64,000 nt of DNA from Begonia masoniana (GCA_022432975.1 CM039515.1:16153488-16217487), one strand, 5' to 3'. Numbered from the stretch's first letter, positions 10,727 through 23,102 are shown. The notes: generated by a model from the sequence alone, not told the origin. Made by a program: numbers and translations.

Positions 10727-10845
10727 GGGTGCGACCATACGAGCACTAATGCACCGGATCCCATCAGAACTCCGAAGTTAAAAGTGCTTCGGCGAGAGTA
10801 GTACTAAGTTGGGTGACCACTTGGGAAGTCCTCGTGTTGCACCCC
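10727..10845 (+). rRNA. 5S rRNA copy 33
   Basis: C6 spacer, 334 bp to next. Confidence 0.85.
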
Positions 10846-11060
10846 TTTTTTCGACCGAGTACTTTTTTCCGTATCAGGGGCGACGAAGATCGACGCAGGG
10901 CAGCTGAGGAAGGCCAACGGCGCTGACTATGGAAAATTTGGGCGAATTGCGACGTTCGGGGCCCGAGAATGGCACTTTTGCATGCGTGTCGCGGTCGATT
11001 CGGAGTGGAAGGGGATGTCGCTGGGCATCGGACAAAGTGAATTGGCGGACGAAGATTGTT

Positions 11061-11179
11061 GGGTGCGACCATACGAGCACTAATGCACCGGATCCCATCA
11101 GAACTCCGAAGTTAAAAGTGCTTCGGCGAGAGTAGTACTAAGTTGGGTGACCACTTGGGAAGTCCTCGTGTTGCACCCC
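11061..11179 (+). rRNA. 5S rRNA copy 34
   Basis: T7 spacer, 334 bp to next. Confidence 0.85.
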
Positions 11180-11394
11180 TTTTTTCGACCGAGTATTTTT
11201 TTCCGTATCAGGGGCGACGAAGATCGACGCAGGGCAGCTGAGGAAGGCCAACGGCGCTGACTATGGAAAATTTGGGCGAATTGCGACGTTCGGGGCCCGA
11301 GAATGGCACTTTTGCATGCGTGTCGCGGTCGATTCGGAGTGGAAGGGGATGTCGCTGGGCATCGGACAAAGTGAATTGGCGGACGAAGATTGTT

Positions 11395-11513
11395 GGGTGC
11401 GACCATACGAGCACTAATGCACCGGATCCCATCAGAACTCCGAAGTTAAAAGTGCTTCGGCGAGAGTAGTACTAAGTTGGGTGACCACTTGGGAAGTCCT
11501 CGTGTTGCACCCC
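11395..11513 (+). rRNA. 5S rRNA copy 35
   Basis: C6 spacer, 334 bp to next. Confidence 0.85.
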
Positions 11514-11728
11514 TTTTTTCGACCGAGTACTTTTTTCCGTATCAGGGGCGACGAAGATCGACGCAGGGCAGCTGAGGAAGGCCAACGGCGCTGACTATGG
11601 AAAATTTGGGCGAATTGCGACGTTCGGGGCCCGAGAATGGCACTTTTGCATGCGTGTCGCGGTCGATTCGGAGTGGAAGGGGATGTCGCTGGGCATCGGA
11701 CAAAGTGAATTGGCGGACGAAGATTGTT

Positions 11729-11847
11729 GGGTGCGACCATACGAGCACTAATGCACCGGATCCCATCAGAACTCCGAAGTTAAAAGTGCTTCGGCGAGAG
11801 TAGTACTAAGTTGGGTGACCACTTGGGAAGTCCTCGTGTTGCACCCC
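11729..11847 (+). rRNA. 5S rRNA copy 36
   Basis: Spacer T-tract is GTA then T6, one base short; 333 bp to next. Confidence 0.85.
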
Positions 11848-12061
11848 TTTTTTCGACCGAGTATTTTTTCCGTATCAGGGGCGACGAAGATCGACGCAGG
11901 GCAGCTGAGGAAGGCCAACGGCGCTGACTATGGAAAATTTGGGCGAATTGCGACGTTCGGGGCCCGAGAATGGCACTTTTGCATGCGTGTCGCGGTCGAT
12001 TCGGAGTGGAAGGGGATGTCGCTGGGCATCGGACAAAGTGAATTGGCGGACGAAGATTGTT

Positions 12062-12180
12062 GGGTGCGACCATACGAGCACTAATGCACCGGATCCCATC
12101 AGAACTCCGAAGTTAAAAGTGCTTCGGCGAGAGTAGTACTAAGTTGGGTGACCACTTGGGAAGTCCTCGTGTTGCACCCC
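12062..12180 (+). rRNA. 5S rRNA copy 37
   Basis: T7 spacer, 334 bp to next. Confidence 0.85.
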
Positions 12181-12395
12181 TTTTTTCGACCGAGTATTTT
12201 TTTCCGTATCAGGGGCGACGAAGATCGACGCAGGGCAGCTGAGGAAGGCCAACGGCGCTGACTATGGAAAATTTGGGCGAATTGCGACGTTCGGGGCCCG
12301 AGAATGGCACTTTTGCATGCGTGTCGCGGTCGATTCGGAGTGGAAGGGGATGTCGCTGGGCATCGGACAAAGTGAATTGGCGGACGAAGATTGTT

Positions 12396-12514
12396 GGGTG
12401 CGACCATACGAGCACTAATGCACCGGATCCCATCAGAACTCCGAAGTTAAAAGTGCTTCGGCGAGAGTAGTACTAAGTTGGGTGACCACTTGGGAAGTCC
12501 TCGTGTTGCACCCC
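12396..12514 (+). rRNA. 5S rRNA copy 38
   Basis: C7 spacer, 335 bp to next; start of the C-rich block. Confidence 0.85.
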
Positions 12515-12730
12515 TTTTTTCGACCGAGTACTTTTTTTCCGTATCAGGGGCGACGAAGATCGACGCAGGGCAGCTGAGGAAGGCCAACGGCGCTGACTAT
12601 GGAAAATTTGGGCGAATTGCGACGTTCGGGGCCCGAGAATGGCACTTTTGCATGCGTGTCGCGGTCGATTCGGAGTGGAAGGGGATGTCGCTGGGCATCG
12701 GACAAAGTGAATTGGCGGACGAAGATTGTT

Positions 12731-12849
12731 GGGTGCGACCATACGAGCACTAATGCACCGGATCCCATCAGAACTCCGAAGTTAAAAGTGCTTCGGCGAG
12801 AGTAGTACTAAGTTGGGTGACCACTTGGGAAGTCCTCGTGTTGCACCCC
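12731..12849 (+). rRNA. 5S rRNA copy 39
   Basis: C7 spacer, 335 bp to next. Confidence 0.85.
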
Positions 12850-13065
12850 TTTTTTCGACCGAGTACTTTTTTTCCGTATCAGGGGCGACGAAGATCGACG
12901 CAGGGCAGCTGAGGAAGGCCAACGGCGCTGACTATGGAAAATTTGGGCGAATTGCGACGTTCGGGGCCCGAGAATGGCACTTTTGCATGCGTGTCGCGGT
13001 CGATTCGGAGTGGAAGGGGATGTCGCTGGGCATCGGACAAAGTGAATTGGCGGACGAAGATTGTT

Positions 13066-13184
13066 GGGTGCGACCATACGAGCACTAATGCACCGGATCC
13101 CATCAGAACTCCGAAGTTAAAAGTGCTTCGGCGAGAGTAGTACTAAGTTGGGTGACCACTTGGGAAGTCCTCGTGTTGCACCCC
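13066..13184 (+). rRNA. 5S rRNA copy 40
   Basis: C7 spacer, 335 bp to next. Confidence 0.85.
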
Positions 13185-13400
13185 TTTTTTCGACCGAGTA
13201 CTTTTTTTCCGTATCAGGGGCGACGAAGATCGACGCAGGGCAGCTGAGGAAGGCCAACGGCGCTGACTATGGAAAATTTGGGCGAATTGCGACGTTCGGG
13301 GCCCGAGAATGGCACTTTTGCATGCGTGTCGCGGTCGATTCGGAGTGGAAGGGGATGTCGCTGGGCATCGGACAAAGTGAATTGGCGGACGAAGATTGTT

Positions 13401-13519
13401 GGGTGCGACCATACGAGCACTAATGCACCGGATCCCATCAGAACTCCGAAGTTAAAAGTGCTTCGGCGAGAGTAGTACTAAGTTGGGTGACCACTTGGGA
13501 AGTCCTCGTGTTGCACCCC
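13401..13519 (+). rRNA. 5S rRNA copy 41
   Basis: C6 spacer, 334 bp to next. Confidence 0.85.
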
Positions 13520-13734
13520 TTTTTTCGACCGAGTACTTTTTTCCGTATCAGGGGCGACGAAGATCGACGCAGGGCAGCTGAGGAAGGCCAACGGCGCTGA
13601 CTATGGAAAATTTGGGCGAATTGCGACGTTCGGGGCCCGAGAATGGCACTTTTGCATGCGTGTCGCGGTCGATTCGGAGTGGAAGGGGATGTCGCTGGGC
13701 ATCGGACAAAGTGAATTGGCGGACGAAGATTGTT

Positions 13735-13853
13735 GGGTGCGACCATACGAGCACTAATGCACCGGATCCCATCAGAACTCCGAAGTTAAAAGTGCTTCGG
13801 CGAGAGTAGTACTAAGTTGGGTGACCACTTGGGAAGTCCTCGTGTTGCACCCC
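13735..13853 (+). rRNA. 5S rRNA copy 42
   Basis: T7 spacer, 334 bp to next. Confidence 0.85.
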
Positions 13854-14068
13854 TTTTTTCGACCGAGTATTTTTTTCCGTATCAGGGGCGACGAAGATCG
13901 ACGCAGGGCAGCTGAGGAAGGCCAACGGCGCTGACTATGGAAAATTTGGGCGAATTGCGACGTTCGGGGCCCGAGAATGGCACTTTTGCATGCGTGTCGC
14001 GGTCGATTCGGAGTGGAAGGGGATGTCGCTGGGCATCGGACAAAGTGAATTGGCGGACGAAGATTGTT

Positions 14069-14187
14069 GGGTGCGACCATACGAGCACTAATGCACCGGA
14101 TCCCATCAGAACTCCGAAGTTAAAAGTGCTTCGGCGAGAGTAGTACTAAGTTGGGTGACCACTTGGGAAGTCCTCGTGTTGCACCCC
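14069..14187 (+). rRNA. 5S rRNA copy 43
   Basis: C7 spacer, 335 bp to next. Confidence 0.85.
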
Positions 14188-14403
14188 TTTTTTCGACCGA
14201 GTACTTTTTTTCCGTATCAGGGGCGACGAAGATCGACGCAGGGCAGCTGAGGAAGGCCAACGGCGCTGACTATGGAAAATTTGGGCGAATTGCGACGTTC
14301 GGGGCCCGAGAATGGCACTTTTGCATGCGTGTCGCGGTCGATTCGGAGTGGAAGGGGATGTCGCTGGGCATCGGACAAAGTGAATTGGCGGACGAAGATT
14401 GTT

Positions 14404-14522
14404 GGGTGCGACCATACGAGCACTAATGCACCGGATCCCATCAGAACTCCGAAGTTAAAAGTGCTTCGGCGAGAGTAGTACTAAGTTGGGTGACCACTTG
14501 GGAAGTCCTCGTGTTGCACCCC
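14404..14522 (+). rRNA. 5S rRNA copy 44
   Basis: C7 spacer, 335 bp to next. Confidence 0.85.
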
Positions 14523-14738
14523 TTTTTTCGACCGAGTACTTTTTTTCCGTATCAGGGGCGACGAAGATCGACGCAGGGCAGCTGAGGAAGGCCAACGGCG
14601 CTGACTATGGAAAATTTGGGCGAATTGCGACGTTCGGGGCCCGAGAATGGCACTTTTGCATGCGTGTCGCGGTCGATTCGGAGTGGAAGGGGATGTCGCT
14701 GGGCATCGGACAAAGTGAATTGGCGGACGAAGATTGTT

Positions 14739-14857
14739 GGGTGCGACCATACGAGCACTAATGCACCGGATCCCATCAGAACTCCGAAGTTAAAAGTGCT
14801 TCGGCGAGAGTAGTACTAAGTTGGGTGACCACTTGGGAAGTCCTCGTGTTGCACCCC
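14739..14857 (+). rRNA. 5S rRNA copy 45
   Basis: C7 spacer, 335 bp to next. Confidence 0.85.
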
Positions 14858-15073
14858 TTTTTTCGACCGAGTACTTTTTTTCCGTATCAGGGGCGACGAA
14901 GATCGACGCAGGGCAGCTGAGGAAGGCCAACGGCGCTGACTATGGAAAATTTGGGCGAATTGCGACGTTCGGGGCCCGAGAATGGCACTTTTGCATGCGT
15001 GTCGCGGTCGATTCGGAGTGGAAGGGGATGTCGCTGGGCATCGGACAAAGTGAATTGGCGGACGAAGATTGTT

Positions 15074-15192
15074 GGGTGCGACCATACGAGCACTAATGCA
15101 CCGGATCCCATCAGAACTCCGAAGTTAAAAGTGCTTCGGCGAGAGTAGTACTAAGTTGGGTGACCACTTGGGAAGTCCTCGTGTTGCACCCC
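15074..15192 (+). rRNA. 5S rRNA copy 46
   Basis: C7 spacer, 335 bp to next. Confidence 0.85.
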
Positions 15193-15408
15193 TTTTTTCG
15201 ACCGAGTACTTTTTTTCCGTATCAGGGGCGACGAAGATCGACGCAGGGCAGCTGAGGAAGGCCAACGGCGCTGACTATGGAAAATTTGGGCGAATTGCGA
15301 CGTTCGGGGCCCGAGAATGGCACTTTTGCATGCGTGTCGCGGTCGATTCGGAGTGGAAGGGGATGTCGCTGGGCATCGGACAAAGTGAATTGGCGGACGA
15401 AGATTGTT

Positions 15409-15527
15409 GGGTGCGACCATACGAGCACTAATGCACCGGATCCCATCAGAACTCCGAAGTTAAAAGTGCTTCGGCGAGAGTAGTACTAAGTTGGGTGACC
15501 ACTTGGGAAGTCCTCGTGTTGCACCCC
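15409..15527 (+). rRNA. 5S rRNA copy 47
   Basis: C7 spacer, 335 bp to next. Confidence 0.85.
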
Positions 15528-15743
15528 TTTTTTCGACCGAGTACTTTTTTTCCGTATCAGGGGCGACGAAGATCGACGCAGGGCAGCTGAGGAAGGCCAA
15601 CGGCGCTGACTATGGAAAATTTGGGCGAATTGCGACGTTCGGGGCCCGAGAATGGCACTTTTGCATGCGTGTCGCGGTCGATTCGGAGTGGAAGGGGATG
15701 TCGCTGGGCATCGGACAAAGTGAATTGGCGGACGAAGATTGTT

Positions 15744-15862
15744 GGGTGCGACCATACGAGCACTAATGCACCGGATCCCATCAGAACTCCGAAGTTAAAA
15801 GTGCTTCGGCGAGAGTAGTACTAAGTTGGGTGACCACTTGGGAAGTCCTCGTGTTGCACCCC
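15744..15862 (+). rRNA. 5S rRNA copy 48
   Basis: T7 spacer, 334 bp to next. Confidence 0.85.
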
Positions 15863-16077
15863 TTTTTTCGACCGAGTATTTTTTTCCGTATCAGGGGCGA
15901 CGAAGATCGACGCAGGGCAGCTGAGGAAGGCCAACGGCGCTGACTATGGAAAATTTGGGCGAATTGCGACGTTCGGGGCCCGAGAATGGCACTTTTGCAT
16001 GCGTGTCGCGGTCGATTCGGAGTGGAAGGGGATGTCGCTGGGCATCGGACAAAGTGAATTGGCGGACGAAGATTGTT

Positions 16078-16196
16078 GGGTGCGACCATACGAGCACTAA
16101 TGCACCGGATCCCATCAGAACTCCGAAGTTAAAAGTGCTTCGGCGAGAGTAGTACTAAGTTGGGTGACCACTTGGGAAGTCCTCGTGTTGCACCCC
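16078..16196 (+). rRNA. 5S rRNA copy 49
   Basis: C6 spacer, 334 bp to next. Confidence 0.85.
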
Positions 16197-16411
16197 TTTT
16201 TTCGACCGAGTACTTTTTTCCGTATCAGGGGCGACGAAGATCGACGCAGGGCAGCTGAGGAAGGCCAACGGCGCTGACTATGGAAAATTTGGGCGAATTG
16301 CGACGTTCGGGGCCCGAGAATGGCACTTTTGCATGCGTGTCGCGGTCGATTCGGAGTGGAAGGGGATGTCGCTGGGCATCGGACAAAGTGAATTGGCGGA
16401 CGAAGATTGTT

Positions 16412-16530
16412 GGGTGCGACCATACGAGCACTAATGCACCGGATCCCATCAGAACTCCGAAGTTAAAAGTGCTTCGGCGAGAGTAGTACTAAGTTGGGTG
16501 ACCACTTGGGAAGTCCTCGTGTTGCACCCC
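16412..16530 (+). rRNA. 5S rRNA copy 50
   Basis: T7 spacer, 334 bp to next. Confidence 0.85.
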
Positions 16531-16745
16531 TTTTTTCGACCGAGTATTTTTTTCCGTATCAGGGGCGACGAAGATCGACGCAGGGCAGCTGAGGAAGGCC
16601 AACGGCGCTGACTATGGAAAATTTGGGCGAATTGCGACGTTCGGGGCCCGAGAATGGCACTTTTGCATGCGTGTCGCGGTCGATTCGGAGTGGAAGGGGA
16701 TGTCGCTGGGCATCGGACAAAGTGAATTGGCGGACGAAGATTGTT

Positions 16746-16864
16746 GGGTGCGACCATACGAGCACTAATGCACCGGATCCCATCAGAACTCCGAAGTTAA
16801 AAGTGCTTCGGCGAGAGTAGTACTAAGTTGGGTGACCACTTGGGAAGTCCTCGTGTTGCACCCC
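16746..16864 (+). rRNA. 5S rRNA copy 51
   Basis: C7 spacer, 335 bp to next. Confidence 0.85.
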
Positions 16865-17080
16865 TTTTTTCGACCGAGTACTTTTTTTCCGTATCAGGGG
16901 CGACGAAGATCGACGCAGGGCAGCTGAGGAAGGCCAACGGCGCTGACTATGGAAAATTTGGGCGAATTGCGACGTTCGGGGCCCGAGAATGGCACTTTTG
17001 CATGCGTGTCGCGGTCGATTCGGAGTGGAAGGGGATGTCGCTGGGCATCGGACAAAGTGAATTGGCGGACGAAGATTGTT

Positions 17081-17199
17081 GGGTGCGACCATACGAGCAC
17101 TAATGCACCGGATCCCATCAGAACTCCGAAGTTAAAAGTGCTTCGGCGAGAGTAGTACTAAGTTGGGTGACCACTTGGGAAGTCCTCGTGTTGCACCCC
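17081..17199 (+). rRNA. 5S rRNA copy 52
   Basis: T7 spacer, 334 bp to next. Confidence 0.85.
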
Positions 17200-17414
17200 T
17201 TTTTTCGACCGAGTATTTTTTTCCGTATCAGGGGCGACGAAGATCGACGCAGGGCAGCTGAGGAAGGCCAACGGCGCTGACTATGGAAAATTTGGGCGAA
17301 TTGCGACGTTCGGGGCCCGAGAATGGCACTTTTGCATGCGTGTCGCGGTCGATTCGGAGTGGAAGGGGATGTCGCTGGGCATCGGACAAAGTGAATTGGC
17401 GGACGAAGATTGTT

Positions 17415-17533
17415 GGGTGCGACCATACGAGCACTAATGCACCGGATCCCATCAGAACTCCGAAGTTAAAAGTGCTTCGGCGAGAGTAGTACTAAGTTGG
17501 GTGACCACTTGGGAAGTCCTCGTGTTGCACCCC
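17415..17533 (+). rRNA. 5S rRNA copy 53
   Basis: C7 spacer, 335 bp to next. Confidence 0.85.
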
Positions 17534-17749
17534 TTTTTTCGACCGAGTACTTTTTTTCCGTATCAGGGGCGACGAAGATCGACGCAGGGCAGCTGAGGAA
17601 GGCCAACGGCGCTGACTATGGAAAATTTGGGCGAATTGCGACGTTCGGGGCCCGAGAATGGCACTTTTGCATGCGTGTCGCGGTCGATTCGGAGTGGAAG
17701 GGGATGTCGCTGGGCATCGGACAAAGTGAATTGGCGGACGAAGATTGTT

Positions 17750-17868
17750 GGGTGCGACCATACGAGCACTAATGCACCGGATCCCATCAGAACTCCGAAG
17801 TTAAAAGTGCTTCGGCGAGAGTAGTACTAAGTTGGGTGACCACTTGGGAAGTCCTCGTGTTGCACCCC
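17750..17868 (+). rRNA. 5S rRNA copy 54
   Basis: T8 spacer (C7 with C changed to T), 335 bp to next. Confidence 0.85.
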
Positions 17869-18084
17869 TTTTTTCGACCGAGTATTTTTTTTCCGTATCA
17901 GGGGCGACGAAGATCGACGCAGGGCAGCTGAGGAAGGCCAACGGCGCTGACTATGGAAAATTTGGGCGAATTGCGACGTTCGGGGCCCGAGAATGGCACT
18001 TTTGCATGCGTGTCGCGGTCGATTCGGAGTGGAAGGGGATGTCGCTGGGCATCGGACAAAGTGAATTGGCGGACGAAGATTGTT

Positions 18085-18203
18085 GGGTGCGACCATACGA
18101 GCACTAATGCACCGGATCCCATCAGAACTCCGAAGTTAAAAGTGCTTCGGCGAGAGTAGTACTAAGTTGGGTGACCACTTGGGAAGTCCTCGTGTTGCAC
18201 CCC
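18085..18203 (+). rRNA. 5S rRNA copy 55
   Basis: T7 spacer, 334 bp to next. Confidence 0.85.
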
Positions 18204-18418
18204 TTTTTTCGACCGAGTATTTTTTTCCGTATCAGGGGCGACGAAGATCGACGCAGGGCAGCTGAGGAAGGCCAACGGCGCTGACTATGGAAAATTTGGG
18301 CGAATTGCGACGTTCGGGGCCCGAGAATGGCACTTTTGCATGCGTGTCGCGGTCGATTCGGAGTGGAAGGGGATGTCGCTGGGCATCGGACAAAGTGAAT
18401 TGGCGGACGAAGATTGTT

Positions 18419-18537
18419 GGGTGCGACCATACGAGCACTAATGCACCGGATCCCATCAGAACTCCGAAGTTAAAAGTGCTTCGGCGAGAGTAGTACTAAG
18501 TTGGGTGACCACTTGGGAAGTCCTCGTGTTGCACCCC
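18419..18537 (+). rRNA. 5S rRNA copy 56
   Basis: C7 spacer, 335 bp to next. Confidence 0.85.
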
Positions 18538-18753
18538 TTTTTTCGACCGAGTACTTTTTTTCCGTATCAGGGGCGACGAAGATCGACGCAGGGCAGCTGA
18601 GGAAGGCCAACGGCGCTGACTATGGAAAATTTGGGCGAATTGCGACGTTCGGGGCCCGAGAATGGCACTTTTGCATGCGTGTCGCGGTCGATTCGGAGTG
18701 GAAGGGGATGTCGCTGGGCATCGGACAAAGTGAATTGGCGGACGAAGATTGTT

Positions 18754-18872
18754 GGGTGCGACCATACGAGCACTAATGCACCGGATCCCATCAGAACTCC
18801 GAAGTTAAAAGTGCTTCGGCGAGAGTAGTACTAAGTTGGGTGACCACTTGGGAAGTCCTCGTGTTGCACCCC
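18754..18872 (+). rRNA. 5S rRNA copy 57
   Basis: C6 spacer, 334 bp to next. Confidence 0.85.
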
Positions 18873-19087
18873 TTTTTTCGACCGAGTACTTTTTTCCGTA
18901 TCAGGGGCGACGAAGATCGACGCAGGGCAGCTGAGGAAGGCCAACGGCGCTGACTATGGAAAATTTGGGCGAATTGCGACGTTCGGGGCCCGAGAATGGC
19001 ACTTTTGCATGCGTGTCGCGGTCGATTCGGAGTGGAAGGGGATGTCGCTGGGCATCGGACAAAGTGAATTGGCGGACGAAGATTGTT

Positions 19088-19206
19088 GGGTGCGACCATA
19101 CGAGCACTAATGCACCGGATCCCATCAGAACTCCGAAGTTAAAAGTGCTTCGGCGAGAGTAGTACTAAGTTGGGTGACCACTTGGGAAGTCCTCGTGTTG
19201 CACCCC
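19088..19206 (+). rRNA. 5S rRNA copy 58
   Basis: C7 spacer with a one-A deletion near 19296; 334 bp to next. Confidence 0.85.
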
Positions 19207-19421
19207 TTTTTTCGACCGAGTACTTTTTTTCCGTATCAGGGGCGACGAAGATCGACGCAGGGCAGCTGAGGAAGGCCAACGGCGCTGACTATGGAAATTT
19301 GGGCGAATTGCGACGTTCGGGGCCCGAGAATGGCACTTTTGCATGCGTGTCGCGGTCGATTCGGAGTGGAAGGGGATGTCGCTGGGCATCGGACAAAGTG
19401 AATTGGCGGACGAAGATTGTT

Positions 19422-19540
19422 GGGTGCGACCATACGAGCACTAATGCACCGGATCCCATCAGAACTCCGAAGTTAAAAGTGCTTCGGCGAGAGTAGTACT
19501 AAGTTGGGTGACCACTTGGGAAGTCCTCGTGTTGCACCCC
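19422..19540 (+). rRNA. 5S rRNA copy 59
   Basis: C7 spacer, 335 bp to next. Confidence 0.85.
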
Positions 19541-19756
19541 TTTTTTCGACCGAGTACTTTTTTTCCGTATCAGGGGCGACGAAGATCGACGCAGGGCAGC
19601 TGAGGAAGGCCAACGGCGCTGACTATGGAAAATTTGGGCGAATTGCGACGTTCGGGGCCCGAGAATGGCACTTTTGCATGCGTGTCGCGGTCGATTCGGA
19701 GTGGAAGGGGATGTCGCTGGGCATCGGACAAAGTGAATTGGCGGACGAAGATTGTT

Positions 19757-19875
19757 GGGTGCGACCATACGAGCACTAATGCACCGGATCCCATCAGAAC
19801 TCCGAAGTTAAAAGTGCTTCGGCGAGAGTAGTACTAAGTTGGGTGACCACTTGGGAAGTCCTCGTGTTGCACCCC
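19757..19875 (+). rRNA. 5S rRNA copy 60
   Basis: C7 spacer, 335 bp to next. Confidence 0.85.
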
Positions 19876-20091
19876 TTTTTTCGACCGAGTACTTTTTTTC
19901 CGTATCAGGGGCGACGAAGATCGACGCAGGGCAGCTGAGGAAGGCCAACGGCGCTGACTATGGAAAATTTGGGCGAATTGCGACGTTCGGGGCCCGAGAA
20001 TGGCACTTTTGCATGCGTGTCGCGGTCGATTCGGAGTGGAAGGGGATGTCGCTGGGCATCGGACAAAGTGAATTGGCGGACGAAGATTGTT

Positions 20092-20210
20092 GGGTGCGAC
20101 CATACGAGCACTAATGCACCGGATCCCATCAGAACTCCGAAGTTAAAAGTGCTTCGGCGAGAGTAGTACTAAGTTGGGTGACCACTTGGGAAGTCCTCGT
20201 GTTGCACCCC
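20092..20210 (+). rRNA. 5S rRNA copy 61
   Basis: C6 spacer, 334 bp to next. Confidence 0.85.
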
Positions 20211-20425
20211 TTTTTTCGACCGAGTACTTTTTTCCGTATCAGGGGCGACGAAGATCGACGCAGGGCAGCTGAGGAAGGCCAACGGCGCTGACTATGGAAA
20301 ATTTGGGCGAATTGCGACGTTCGGGGCCCGAGAATGGCACTTTTGCATGCGTGTCGCGGTCGATTCGGAGTGGAAGGGGATGTCGCTGGGCATCGGACAA
20401 AGTGAATTGGCGGACGAAGATTGTT

Positions 20426-20544
20426 GGGTGCGACCATACGAGCACTAATGCACCGGATCCCATCAGAACTCCGAAGTTAAAAGTGCTTCGGCGAGAGTAG
20501 TACTAAGTTGGGTGACCACTTGGGAAGTCCTCGTGTTGCACCCC
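20426..20544 (+). rRNA. 5S rRNA copy 62
   Basis: C7 spacer, 335 bp to next. Confidence 0.85.
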
Positions 20545-20760
20545 TTTTTTCGACCGAGTACTTTTTTTCCGTATCAGGGGCGACGAAGATCGACGCAGGG
20601 CAGCTGAGGAAGGCCAACGGCGCTGACTATGGAAAATTTGGGCGAATTGCGACGTTCGGGGCCCGAGAATGGCACTTTTGCATGCGTGTCGCGGTCGATT
20701 CGGAGTGGAAGGGGATGTCGCTGGGCATCGGACAAAGTGAATTGGCGGACGAAGATTGTT

Positions 20761-20879
20761 GGGTGCGACCATACGAGCACTAATGCACCGGATCCCATCA
20801 GAACTCCGAAGTTAAAAGTGCTTCGGCGAGAGTAGTACTAAGTTGGGTGACCACTTGGGAAGTCCTCGTGTTGCACCCC
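20761..20879 (+). rRNA. 5S rRNA copy 63
   Basis: C7 spacer, 335 bp to next. Confidence 0.85.
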
Positions 20880-21095
20880 TTTTTTCGACCGAGTACTTTT
20901 TTTCCGTATCAGGGGCGACGAAGATCGACGCAGGGCAGCTGAGGAAGGCCAACGGCGCTGACTATGGAAAATTTGGGCGAATTGCGACGTTCGGGGCCCG
21001 AGAATGGCACTTTTGCATGCGTGTCGCGGTCGATTCGGAGTGGAAGGGGATGTCGCTGGGCATCGGACAAAGTGAATTGGCGGACGAAGATTGTT

Positions 21096-21214
21096 GGGTG
21101 CGACCATACGAGCACTAATGCACCGGATCCCATCAGAACTCCGAAGTTAAAAGTGCTTCGGCGAGAGTAGTACTAAGTTGGGTGACCACTTGGGAAGTCC
21201 TCGTGTTGCACCCC
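21096..21214 (+). rRNA. 5S rRNA copy 64
   Basis: C7 spacer, 335 bp to next. Confidence 0.85.
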
Positions 21215-21430
21215 TTTTTTCGACCGAGTACTTTTTTTCCGTATCAGGGGCGACGAAGATCGACGCAGGGCAGCTGAGGAAGGCCAACGGCGCTGACTAT
21301 GGAAAATTTGGGCGAATTGCGACGTTCGGGGCCCGAGAATGGCACTTTTGCATGCGTGTCGCGGTCGATTCGGAGTGGAAGGGGATGTCGCTGGGCATCG
21401 GACAAAGTGAATTGGCGGACGAAGATTGTT

Positions 21431-21549
21431 GGGTGCGACCATACGAGCACTAATGCACCGGATCCCATCAGAACTCCGAAGTTAAAAGTGCTTCGGCGAG
21501 AGTAGTACTAAGTTGGGTGACCACTTGGGAAGTCCTCGTGTTGCACCCC
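21431..21549 (+). rRNA. 5S rRNA copy 65
   Basis: T8 spacer, 335 bp to next; end of the C-rich block. Confidence 0.85.
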
Positions 21550-21765
21550 TTTTTTCGACCGAGTATTTTTTTTCCGTATCAGGGGCGACGAAGATCGACG
21601 CAGGGCAGCTGAGGAAGGCCAACGGCGCTGACTATGGAAAATTTGGGCGAATTGCGACGTTCGGGGCCCGAGAATGGCACTTTTGCATGCGTGTCGCGGT
21701 CGATTCGGAGTGGAAGGGGATGTCGCTGGGCATCGGACAAAGTGAATTGGCGGACGAAGATTGTT

Positions 21766-21884
21766 GGGTGCGACCATACGAGCACTAATGCACCGGATCC
21801 CATCAGAACTCCGAAGTTAAAAGTGCTTCGGCGAGAGTAGTACTAAGTTGGGTGACCACTTGGGAAGTCCTCGTGTTGCACCCC
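21766..21884 (+). rRNA. 5S rRNA copy 66
   Basis: T7 spacer, 334 bp to next. Confidence 0.85.
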
Positions 21885-22099
21885 TTTTTTCGACCGAGTA
21901 TTTTTTTCCGTATCAGGGGCGACGAAGATCGACGCAGGGCAGCTGAGGAAGGCCAACGGCGCTGACTATGGAAAATTTGGGCGAATTGCGACGTTCGGGG
22001 CCCGAGAATGGCACTTTTGCATGCGTGTCGCGGTCGATTCGGAGTGGAAGGGGATGTCGCTGGGCATCGGACAAAGTGAATTGGCGGACGAAGATTGTT

Positions 22100-22218
22100 G
22101 GGTGCGACCATACGAGCACTAATGCACCGGATCCCATCAGAACTCCGAAGTTAAAAGTGCTTCGGCGAGAGTAGTACTAAGTTGGGTGACCACTTGGGAA
22201 GTCCTCGTGTTGCACCCC
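22100..22218 (+). rRNA. 5S rRNA copy 67
   Basis: Terminator is T7 instead of T6; T7 spacer; 335 bp to next. Confidence 0.85.
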
Positions 22219-22434
22219 TTTTTTTCGACCGAGTATTTTTTTCCGTATCAGGGGCGACGAAGATCGACGCAGGGCAGCTGAGGAAGGCCAACGGCGCTGA
22301 CTATGGAAAATTTGGGCGAATTGCGACGTTCGGGGCCCGAGAATGGCACTTTTGCATGCGTGTCGCGGTCGATTCGGAGTGGAAGGGGATGTCGCTGGGC
22401 ATCGGACAAAGTGAATTGGCGGACGAAGATTGTT

Positions 22435-22553
22435 GGGTGCGACCATACGAGCACTAATGCACCGGATCCCATCAGAACTCCGAAGTTAAAAGTGCTTCGG
22501 CGAGAGTAGTACTAAGTTGGGTGACCACTTGGGAAGTCCTCGTGTTGCACCCC
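22435..22553 (+). rRNA. 5S rRNA copy 68
   Basis: T7 spacer, 334 bp to next. Confidence 0.85.
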
Positions 22554-22768
22554 TTTTTTCGACCGAGTATTTTTTTCCGTATCAGGGGCGACGAAGATCG
22601 ACGCAGGGCAGCTGAGGAAGGCCAACGGCGCTGACTATGGAAAATTTGGGCGAATTGCGACGTTCGGGGCCCGAGAATGGCACTTTTGCATGCGTGTCGC
22701 GGTCGATTCGGAGTGGAAGGGGATGTCGCTGGGCATCGGACAAAGTGAATTGGCGGACGAAGATTGTT

Positions 22769-22887
22769 GGGTGCGACCATACGAGCACTAATGCACCGGA
22801 TCCCATCAGAACTCCGAAGTTAAAAGTGCTTCGGCGAGAGTAGTACTAAGTTGGGTGACCACTTGGGAAGTCCTCGTGTTGCACCCC
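22769..22887 (+). rRNA. 5S rRNA copy 69
   Basis: T7 spacer, 334 bp to next. Confidence 0.85.
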
Positions 22888-23102
22888 TTTTTTCGACCGA
22901 GTATTTTTTTCCGTATCAGGGGCGACGAAGATCGACGCAGGGCAGCTGAGGAAGGCCAACGGCGCTGACTATGGAAAATTTGGGCGAATTGCGACGTTCG
23001 GGGCCCGAGAATGGCACTTTTGCATGCGTGTCGCGGTCGATTCGGAGTGGAAGGGGATGTCGCTGGGCATCGGACAAAGTGAATTGGCGGACGAAGATTG
23101 TT

